In this document: one piece after another, positions 29,626-36,126 of the stretch | How the letters are laid out: the number at the start of each line of letters is the position of its first letter | Numbering within the stretch: position 1 is the stretch's first letter | NCBI GenBank assembly: GCA_012799695.1 | Contig: JAAZKT010000036.1 | Span: forward strand, 1 to 36,126 | Length of the DNA stretch: 36,126 bases | Direction: 5' to 3' | Origin: Clostridiaceae bacterium | Lineage (GTDB): Bacteria; Bacillota; Clostridia; Saccharofermentanales; DTU023 | Program-made: the position numbers and the translations under genes | The notes under the pieces: generated by a model | What the model was told of the DNA's origin: nothing | Databases searched by the model: none | Seen by the model: only the letters and a program-made list of their open reading frames with translations

Positions 29626-30549
29626 TCAATCGAACAAGAGCGCCATCGTCTTCTTGAAGATATCCTTCACGGCAGTTCCCGAAGGGCACTCGACGTCAAC
29701 AATTGTTTTTGCGTTATTGACCGCTCTTACAGCAGCGGGATCGAACGGTATCCTGCCCACGAAGGGCAACCCCCGCTCCTTGCAAAACTGCTCGATTTTC
29801 TCTGAAATTCCCGAGTTCATGTCGTGCTTATTCGTACACACGGCAATCTTCGTGTCGAAACCCTCCGCAGTCCGAATAATGCGCTCCATGTCGCTAAGAC
29901 CTGAAATGGATGGTTCGGCGACGATGAGAACCATGTCGACACCGCTAAGCGAGGCGATCACCGGACACCCGATCCCCGGAGAGCCGTCGATAATGGCCAA
30001 CTTGCTGTCGCAATCAGTTTCGATGGCATCTTTGCAATAGGGGATAGACTTGAATGCAAATCTACTCCCGTGAGCAGCCTCTTTCATCTCTTTTTTTACT
30101 TCTGTGACGAGCAGACCTGAGGTACCACTCCCCATTCTGAGTTGTGCCGTGGAGAACACGTTCTCCTCATCTACATAGAGCATCAGCTCCCCGGCAACAG
30201 CAGGTACCATCTCGATCGCTTGAGTAGGACAAACGTATGCACAGACTCCACAACCCTCACAACCGTAAGGATCGACCGAGTACTGATCGCCAGCCGAAAT
30301 GGCACCAAAACGGCAGTGCTGCCGGCAGAGGTCACAGTGCGTGCAGAGCTCCTGCGTGAGCTTAGCGACAGGCAAACCGTAATAGTCTCGCCTGATCGGT
30401 TCTTCTTCCCATTCCGTGACGAGATGCAAGTTCGGAGCATCCACGTCACAGTCGGCATACGCTCTCGCATCAGCGAGCTTGATGAAGGCGCTAGCGACAG
30501 TTGTCTTGCCAGTTCCGCCTTTCCCGCTAAGGATTAACAGCTGTTTCAC
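29626..30549 (-). CDS. MinD/Mrp-type P-loop ATPase with inserted 4Fe-4S ferredoxin domain
   Basis: MKQLLILSGKGGTGKTTVASAF; CTHCDLCRQHCRFGAI and CEGCGVCAYVCPTQAI. Confidence 0.9.
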   Translation of the reverse strand: MKQLLILSGKGGTGKTTVASAFIKLADARAYADCDVDAPNLHLVTEWEEEPIRRDYYGLPVAKLTQELCTHCDLCRQHCRFGAISAGDQYSVDPYGCEGCGVCAYVCPTQAIEMVPAVAGELMLYVDEENVFSTAQLRMGSGTSGLLVTEVKKEMKEAAHGSRFAFKSIPYCKDAIETDCDSKLAIIDGSPGIGCPVIASLSGVDMVLIVAEPSISGLSDMERIIRTAEGFDTKIAVCTNKHDMNSGISEKIEQFCKERGLPFVGRIPFDPAAVRAVNNAKTIVDVECPSGTAVKDIFKKTMALLFD

Positions 30550-31655
30550 TTCGCGCTTCCTTCCCTTTCACTCGATGTATGGTCTCGCTCGGAACAGGCA
30601 CCTTCCAGCTCTCTGTGAAACTCACCCGGCTCGACAAAAACATTTTCTCCGCATGTTTTCTTCTCCTGCTCCGCGTTGTGTCCTTTTTGATCATCCGCAG
30701 CGACTTTGCCATACACCTTTTCGTCACATACCTGCTCTAGCTCCATGCGATGTCCTTCTTGATCATCCGCAGCTACTTTGCCGTGCACCATGTTCGGTTT
30801 ATGTGACGCGGCGCCGTTCTCCACCCTGCCTACGATGGTTTCAAGAAGGCCAATGAACAGCTCACGGTATTTTTCTTTCTTGTTGACGACGATTTCAGCA
30901 TTTGAATTCAGCGATGCCAATTCATGATCGAAAGGAATTCTCCCCAAGATTTCTAAACTCTTGTCAAGGCAAAATTGTTCCACCGGATTATCTTCATTCA
31001 GGCATTTGTTGAGCACGACGCCGGTCGGTTTATCAAAAAGCTTGACCAGTTCATACACCATATTTAGATTGTGCGCACCGAATAGCGTCGGTTCAGCCAC
31101 CAGAACACAATAATCGGCGTCCTTGATGCTCTCCATCACAATACAGGCGCTGCCGGGCGGGCAATCGATGAATGTCAGCCTATGTTCTTCGGCGCTCCCT
31201 TCTTCCAGCAACCTGTTGATAATCGGGATGCCGGTCGCCTCACCTGTATTCATAACTCCCGTATACACGTTGACATCACCCGAGACGCCGATTTTGATTT
31301 TACCGATAGGCTTATCTCTTTCCGAGAGTGCCGATTTGGGGCAGACGAGCACACAGCCGCCGCATGAATGGCAAACGTCATCGAAAATAATCAGTTTTTT
31401 GTTCACGTAGGCAAGGGCATTGTAGTTGCAGAAACGAACACATGACCGGCAGCCGACGCATTGTTTCTCATCGACCTGAGGGATCTTGACCGTAATTAGC
31501 TCCTCGCGAGCAATGTCAGGTTTAAAGAAAAGATGACCGTTCGGCTCTTCAACGTCACAGTCGATGTAAGTCGAATGCCCTGCGACAGCCGCCAAATTGA
31601 CCGAAACGAGCGTCTTTCCCGTACCGCCCTTGCCGCTCAGTACCGCAATTTTCAT
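30546..31655 (-). CDS. MinD/Mrp-type P-loop ATPase with inserted 4Fe-4S ferredoxin domain and repeat-containing C-terminal tail
   Basis: MKIAVLSGKGGTGKTLVSVNLA; CVGCRSCVRFCNYNAL and CHSCGGCVLVCPKSAL. Start at ATG 31655. Confidence 0.9.
   Translation of the reverse strand: MKIAVLSGKGGTGKTLVSVNLAAVAGHSTYIDCDVEEPNGHLFFKPDIAREELITVKIPQVDEKQCVGCRSCVRFCNYNALAYVNKKLIIFDDVCHSCGGCVLVCPKSALSERDKPIGKIKIGVSGDVNVYTGVMNTGEATGIPIINRLLEEGSAEEHRLTFIDCPPGSACIVMESIKDADYCVLVAEPTLFGAHNLNMVYELVKLFDKPTGVVLNKCLNEDNPVEQFCLDKSLEILGRIPFDHELASLNSNAEIVVNKKEKYRELFIGLLETIVGRVENGAASHKPNMVHGKVAADDQEGHRMELEQVCDEKVYGKVAADDQKGHNAEQEKKTCGENVFVEPGEFHRELEGACSERDHTSSEREGSAK
30681..30790. repeat. 72-bp in-frame tandem repeat within the 3' end of the MinD-like gene
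   Basis: TCCTTTTTGATCATCCGCAGCGACTTTGCCATACACC (30681) and TCCTTCTTGATCATCCGCAGCTACTTTGCCGTGCACC (30753); protein GKVAADDQ(E/K)GH.. repeated with 24-aa spacing. Confidence 0.85.
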
Positions 31656-31656
31656 C

Positions 31657-32028
31657 TTACTGACCGCGGTTTCTGCCGTGAAATCCGGCATGAAAATCTT
31701 CCAATAAAGGCAGTTCGCCTTTGACAAACGCTTCGATGTTGTCTTTTAAGGAATCGGTGTTCGTTCTATACAGTTTAATGTCGGCAGAACGGAATACATC
31801 CGCCGCATTCTGCCCACATCTTGGCGTCAGCAGTGCGCCCACTCCCTGATCCGCAACGATCTGTGCAGCTCTGATTCCTGCGCCACCCGTACCGGACGCC
31901 GCAGTGTTTTCAACAAAAGCGGCTTCTTTTGTCTCCGTATCGTATACAAGAAAAAACGGCGCACGCCCAAACGAGGTGCATACGTTTGATTCCATTAAAT
32001 TGTTGTCTACCGGTATTGCTATTTTCAT
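31657..32028 (-). CDS. Dinitrogenase iron-molybdenum cofactor (NifX-like) domain protein
   Basis: MKIAIPVDNNLMESNVCTSFGRAPFFLVYDTET..GGAGIRAAQIVADQGVGALLTPRCGQNAADVF. Confidence 0.88.
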   Translation of the reverse strand: MKIAIPVDNNLMESNVCTSFGRAPFFLVYDTETKEAAFVENTAASGTGGAGIRAAQIVADQGVGALLTPRCGQNAADVFRSADIKLYRTNTDSLKDNIEAFVKGELPLLEDFHAGFHGRNRGQ

Positions 32029-32070
32029 CTCATTTTCTCCTTTAATCTCTCGTTTTATTCTGCTTTTAGG

Positions 32071-32160
32071 TTCCTGCGACGACGCCTGTCGCGCACCTCA
32101 GCGAACCATCATCTCGTTCGGACTCAAAAAAGTCTGCGATGACACCTACTGTACACCTCG
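32071..32160. repeat. 60-bp tandem duplication including the stop region of the DUF134 gene
   Basis: TTCCTGCGACGACGCCTGTCGCGCACCTCA (32071) and AGTCTGCGATGACACCTACTGTACACCTCG (32131), offset exactly 60. Confidence 0.6.
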
Positions 32161-32523
32161 ACCTCTGCCTCGTCCTTGCCCGCGACCATGTCGATAACGG
32201 CAACCGCTGCCACAGCCAATTCCCGAACCATCACAGAGGAGGAATGTTCCCCCCTCGATCGACAACACTTTCCCGTTCACCAAAGCCTCCGCCAACTTCC
32301 GCCTAGCATCTACATAAATGCCCTGAACAGTGCTACGGGCAATATTCATCTGCTCGGCACATTCTTCTTGTGTGAGACTCTCAAGATCGATCAATCGAAT
32401 CGTTTCGAACTCATCGACCGTCATAATGACGTTATCCGAAACGCCCAACGGTGCGTCAAGGGGTCCGAATCTACTGACCTCGGGCAAACCACAAACTCTT
32501 CTTCTCTTCCTAGGTCTTGCCAT
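32146..32523 (-). CDS. DUF134-family DNA-binding protein (HTH, sigma-70 region 4-like)
   Basis: MARPRKRRRVCGLPEVSRFGPL..MTVDEFETIRLIDLESLTQEECAEQMNIARSTVQGIYVDARRKLAEALVNGK; Gly/Arg/Cys-rich C-terminus. Confidence 0.88.
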   Translation of the reverse strand: MARPRKRRRVCGLPEVSRFGPLDAPLGVSDNVIMTVDEFETIRLIDLESLTQEECAEQMNIARSTVQGIYVDARRKLAEALVNGKVLSIEGGTFLLCDGSGIGCGSGCRYRHGRGQGRGRGRGVQ

Positions 32524-32785
32524 TAATCATGAACTCCAATCTAGGCACACAAGCCAATCCATCTTTCCGTTTAGCCTATCGTACCGTCTATTTATATGCT
32601 ACGACTGTTTCTGGCATATGTCAATAACATGGTCGCTTATCCTTTTGAATAATCCAAGCTATGTACAGAGCTTTTAAAAGCGAAACATGTTCAGAGCTTT
32701 CGAATATCCGATAACATTTTCCAAACGCGCAGAAATGGTTCATAATGTTTGCACGCACCATGCCGCAACGCAAAGGATCAACTCA

Positions 32786-33199
32786 ATGAAGAATAGAACC
32801 CGCATCACCACCCTATTTGCCGTCATGCTGATTTTTTTAGGTATCGCTTGTTTGTTATCAGCTTGTGCCACTAAAAGCGACATCGTCGGGGCTTGGAGAT
32901 TGATTGAGACGGAAGATCCTACCTATGCACTTGGCATAATTTTCGAGTTTGAAGATAACGGCACCCTCAACCTGCTCCCCGGTGTCGCGCTGCTGACTGA
33001 AGAGGAAATAGGAATGTTTGTTGACCTCAAGGAACGCTTGGCACTGAGCTACCAAGCAAGCCGGAACGGCGACTTGCGTATCACTCTTGTTAAAACCGAG
33101 GGGGGATCGGCTGTTCTCCGCATGACGTATACGGTTGAGGGAGATGTGATGACAATTACGGACGAAAACAATGTTACGCTGACTTTCCGCCGACAGTAA
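32786..33199 (+). CDS. Small putative lipoprotein of unknown function (lipocalin-like/DUF-type domain)
   Basis: MKNRTRITTLFAVMLIFLGIACLLSACATKSDIVGAWRL: signal peptide and lipobox LLSAC; start placed at ATG 32786. Confidence 0.65.
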   Translation: MKNRTRITTLFAVMLIFLGIACLLSACATKSDIVGAWRLIETEDPTYALGIIFEFEDNGTLNLLPGVALLTEEEIGMFVDLKERLALSYQASRNGDLRITLVKTEGGSAVLRMTYTVEGDVMTITDENNVTLTFRRQ

Positions 33200-33203
33200 A
33201 CCT

Positions 33204-33360
33204 GCAGTCATTTATCGCTTATCGTCGCTTCACTCCCTCCACGATATTTTCCCATGTCTGCAAATCAATTAATTGTTGCGCTTATCGTCGATATAACCTA
33301 TGACCATCAGTCAAGAATCCGTAGTCATTTATATGTCTCGTTTATCGTCGATACAACCCA
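33204..33360. repeat. Three degenerate 60-63 bp repeats; the third includes the stop codon of the nucleotidyltransferase gene
   Basis: GCAGTCATTTATCGCTTATCGTCGCTTC / AATCAATTAATTGTTGCGCTTATCGTCGATATAACCTA / AGTCATTTATATGTCTCGTTTATCGTCGATACAACCCA. Confidence 0.75.
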
Positions 33361-35011
33361 GTAAGCTCTCGCGCGTATTAGGCATACCATCGACACACAC
33401 TTTCTCCAACAGAAACTCCAACATCTGGCCGATTTCTTTGCCCTCATAGCCGAGCTCCAGAAGATCATGGCCATCAATTGCCAAATCCTTCAGCTCCAAT
33501 ATTTGTCCGCTTCGAATCAATTCGTTTGCTATCCGAGCAATCGCAACTGTTGCAGGCTTTGACCCCTCGATAGGAGTGGCGTCGGGCATACTCTCCTCGC
33601 ACGCACTTGCTGCCTGATTACCCTCCGCGAATGTTAGCGGGATTCTCGAAAACTCCTCACACTCCTCGAACGCGCTTACTACCTGTTTGTGCCATACGAA
33701 CGTTGGTGGGCTTTTCGAACTCTCCTCGCTTGCTGTTGACAAATGCTCAGCCTCACGGCCCGAAACGAACTCGGGGGTGATCTCTCCGTATCTTGCAATC
33801 GCTCGCTCGCCTGCAATTCGAAGTCTCATGCCATCGAGGAAAATCTCCAGTCCGTATGCGCGAATCGCACGCCAAACCGATCGTTTCTCGGGACACAAAT
33901 CCTCGTCTTGAAACTTAATGAGCTTTTCAACACGATCGATTGTTGCACTGTCGTAGCGAAGTCTTCTCAAAACATCCGCCACATGATCAAGATCACAGAG
34001 AAGTGCAGCAAGTCGCAACGCGACTTCTTCTTTCGTGCTGGATGCCACATGGCAGTGGCCAGTGCAATCAAAAAGCAAGGCGATATCTTTATTCGGGCTA
34101 GGCGCCAAATGGTAGGGGCCAGTGCAATCAAAAAGCAAAGCGATATCTTCATTAGCATATGACATCCGCAAAAGCACAATATCAAGCAATGATGACGTTG
34201 ACATGCACTCCCGATTGTTCAGACTCGTAATGCGCTTCATTGTCGAATCACGGAACACAGGTGCGGGAATGCGCTCCGCTACCGGCATGTGTCGAAGTTT
34301 ATCAACGCAGGCGAGCTCCGGGATCACGACAAGCAAAACATCAATATGTTTCTGCAAAACAGGTACCGCATTTTCCCCAACGAGCAACCGATTTAGCTCA
34401 ACTTGTAGTCGTTCAGAGGCGACAAACTGCAACAAATGCATGCAATTACACATTGCCTCACTCGTCTCGGCCTCAATATGGAAAGCAAGCTCCGCGCTCA
34501 GCCTCAGCCCTCTAAAAATACGGAGAGCGTCTTCGCGAAAACGCTGATTCGCGTCGCCGACTGTCCGTATCACTCTTTTTCGCAAATCAGACTTCCCGCC
34601 CCAAGGATCGATCAATCCGCGTTTTTCATTCCACGCAAGCGCATTGATAGTAAAATCGCGGCGGGAGAGGTCTTCTTCAATTGTTTTTGCAAACTGAACC
34701 TCGTCGGGATGTCGATAATCCGAATACGAACCGTCTTCACGAAAAGTCGTAATCTCAACAGGGCCATCATCAGTCAGCACCGTAACCGTTCCGTGCTGTA
34801 TACCTGTCGGAATCACCGAGTAATGCGAAAGACGGCGCATCACATCCTCCGGAGTTGCCGAGGTCGCAAGATCGACATCGAATGTTGGGCGCCCGAGGAG
34901 CGAATCGCGCAGATAACCGCCAACAACAAAACACTCAAAACCCGCGTCTTCCAAAAGACGCATCACGGCACTCACCGCTTCCGGTATTTTTATGCTTTCA
35001 TTCGCCCTCAT
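33329..35011 (-). CDS. cca: CCA-adding enzyme / poly(A) polymerase-family tRNA nucleotidyltransferase with repeat insertions
   Basis: FVVGGYLRDSLLGRPTFDVDLATSATPEDV, GTVTVLTDDGPVEITTFR, EDLSRRDFTINALAWN, IDPWGGKSDLRKRVIRTVGDANQRFREDALRIFRGLRLSAEL. Confidence 0.9.
   Translation of the reverse strand: MRANESIKIPEAVSAVMRLLEDAGFECFVVGGYLRDSLLGRPTFDVDLATSATPEDVMRRLSHYSVIPTGIQHGTVTVLTDDGPVEITTFREDGSYSDYRHPDEVQFAKTIEEDLSRRDFTINALAWNEKRGLIDPWGGKSDLRKRVIRTVGDANQRFREDALRIFRGLRLSAELAFHIEAETSEAMCNCMHLLQFVASERLQVELNRLLVGENAVPVLQKHIDVLLVVIPELACVDKLRHMPVAERIPAPVFRDSTMKRITSLNNRECMSTSSLLDIVLLRMSYANEDIALLFDCTGPYHLAPSPNKDIALLFDCTGHCHVASSTKEEVALRLAALLCDLDHVADVLRRLRYDSATIDRVEKLIKFQDEDLCPEKRSVWRAIRAYGLEIFLDGMRLRIAGERAIARYGEITPEFVSGREAEHLSTASEESSKSPPTFVWHKQVVSAFEECEEFSRIPLTFAEGNQAASACEESMPDATPIEGSKPATVAIARIANELIRSGQILELKDLAIDGHDLLELGYEGKEIGQMLEFLLEKVCVDGMPNTRESLLGCIDDKRDI
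33590..33740. repeat. About 60-69 bp degenerate tandem repeat inside the nucleotidyltransferase gene
   Basis: ACTCTCCTCGCACGCACTTGCTGCCTG (33590), ACACTCCTCGAACGCGCTTACTACCTG (33659), ACTCTCCTCGCTTGCTG (33719). Confidence 0.7.
34031..34150. repeat. 60-bp (20-codon) in-frame tandem duplication inside the nucleotidyltransferase gene
   Basis: GCCAGTGCAATCAAAAAGCAAGGCGATATCTTTATT at 34058 and GCCAGTGCAATCAAAAAGCAAAGCGATATCTTCATT at 34118; protein (N/K)(E/K)DIALLFDCTGxxHxAxS twice. Confidence 0.92.
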
Positions 35012-35344
35012 GAATCATTCGCACCCCATTCGCCAACATCCTCACAGTCAACATAAAATGAGCTGTGCAAAAATTCAACTAATATTGAGAATTTCTCCAC
35101 ACATGTTTGCGTTTTGATCAGTTTCAAGCAATCCCGCACTGAATCAGACCGGCGTGTGCAATTTTGCAGTTATATGTGTAAAAGTGATCGGGTGCTTTCA
35201 GTTTTTAAACAGTACCGAGCGTGGCTCTACTGATTCAACCGAATTTCAACAGAACTGAGTGCAGTTTTTCAGTTTTATATGATTTTTTGTTCACGCATGT
35301 TGGAAGGCAACCGATTCCGGGCTATTTGCGAGGATGCTTTCGAA

Positions 35345-35373
35345 CTGCCAGATCGCGATTCAACCGCTATAAT
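35345..35373 (+). promoter_or_regulatory. Candidate sigma-A-type promoter
   Basis: CTGCCA - 17 nt - TATAAT, followed about 20 nt downstream by AAGGAG and ATG. Confidence 0.45.
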
Positions 35374-35463
35374 GACCTTGTCTTTTTTTTACAAGGAGTA
35401 GGCAATGAAATTAAACAATTAGTTGGGAGCACACTCTAGACTTTTGAGCAGAAGCAAACGACT

Positions 35464-35625
35464 GCATCACATGTACTGCGCATGGATCGCTATGAGTCGT
35501 TGCTCAAAGTAACAAAGGGGCTGCAATGGCAGGTGAGACGCGCTTGAGTCACAATGTGCCACTACTTCATGAAACAGGGGGGATGACAATGGCAAATGTA
35601 CCGCGCATGGATCGCTGTGAGTCGC
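35464..35625. repeat. Three degenerate 62-63 bp tandem repeats spanning the start region of the M20 peptidase gene
   Basis: CATGTACTGCGCATGGATCGCTATGAGTCGTTGCTC (35470) / ATGGCAGGTGAGACGCGCTTGAGTCAC (35526) / ATGGCAAATGTACCGCGCATGGATCGCTGTGAGTCGCTGCTA (35589). Confidence 0.8.
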
Positions 35626-36126
35626 TGCTACGCGACATGGTCATGGTTGATACTAGGCAGCCGGAGGGGCGTGAAGCGACCCTCGTCAATTATATCGAAG
35701 AAATCTTTTCGCCATTCGATGTGAAAACAGAGCGAATCGACCACGGTTCGGGCAGAAGTTCGCTGATAATCCGCATCCCGGGCGTTACTAATTCTGGCGG
35801 CGTCGGATTCTTTGGGCATCTCGACACAGTTGCATTCGGCGACGAAACAGCATGGACGTATTCTCCACTCAGCGCAACGGTAGTCGATGGGGTCATGTAT
35901 GGAAGAGGAACAGCAGACATGAAGGGCGGCAATGTAGCGATGATTGAGGCGGCACTCTGCATGCTTGAATCGGGAACAATTCCCCCAAAGCCCGTATTGC
36001 TAGGTTTCACGGCTGACGAAGAACATGGTGGCATGGGAATAAGGAGCTTGCTGGAGTCCGAATGGGTTCGTGCGATAGAGGCAGGTGTTTTTTGTGAACC
36101 GACGAATGAACGAATCGGTATAGCCG
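35589..36126 (+). CDS. M20-family (ArgE/DapE/YgeY-type) metallopeptidase, partial, runs off the window edge (not in the ORF track)
   Basis: My translation: MANVPRMDRCESLLRDMVMVDTRQPEGREATLVNYIEEIF..GFFGHLDTVAFGD..MYGRGTADMKGGNVAMIEAAL..LLGFTADEEHGGMGIRSLL: HxD and RGxxDMKGG plus DEE motifs. Confidence 0.88.
   Translation, partial: MANVPRMDRCESLLRDMVMVDTRQPEGREATLVNYIEEIFSPFDVKTERIDHGSGRSSLIIRIPGVTNSGGVGFFGHLDTVAFGDETAWTYSPLSATVVDGVMYGRGTADMKGGNVAMIEAALCMLESGTIPPKPVLLGFTADEEHGGMGIRSLLESEWVRAIEAGVFCEPTNERIGIA

Noticed and set aside
32640-32700. Near-repeat ATGTACAGAGCTTTTAAAAG / ATGTTCAGAGCTTTCGAATA
   Set aside because: Short (about 20 bp) and AT-rich; could be chance, so not added to the tandem-duplication list.

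Overview
The window looks like a chromosomal segment of an anaerobic, Clostridia-like bacterium (taxonomy is inference only). Most genes are on the minus strand. Left to right: (1) the 5' part of a molybdopterin formate dehydrogenase whose ORF 'ends' at a TGA in the selenocysteine position (NVDHCART-U-HAPTVAGLATTLG), followed by a SECIS-like hairpin; (2) a MobA-FdhD fusion; (3) a pair of ABC exporters; (4) TrkH/TrkA K+ uptake; (5) a roughly 13.5-kb catabolic gene cluster: KdgK, Eda, an Ldh2-type dehydrogenase, an UxuB-like SDR, a DHOD/PreT-type fusion flavoprotein, Gfo/Idh/MocA, a creatininase-family hydrolase, a NagB-like deaminase and a Liv-type ABC importer. It is divergent from an AEC transporter and a LacI-family regulator; (6) a class II (B12-dependent) ribonucleotide reductase with a probable pair of NrdR boxes; (7) a DUF134 / NifX-like / MinD-ferredoxin / MinD-ferredoxin / NifX-like cluster; (8) a small lipoprotein, a CCA-adding-type nucleotidyltransferase and the 5' end of an M20 peptidase. 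The most unusual signals are the selenocysteine FDH, the permuted DPD-like fusion protein inside an uncharacterised sugar-acid or cyclitol cluster, and a zone at 28.8-35.6 kb with many degenerate 40-77 bp tandem duplications. Several of these duplicate the stop-codon or start-codon region of the neighbouring gene, or extend proteins in frame.
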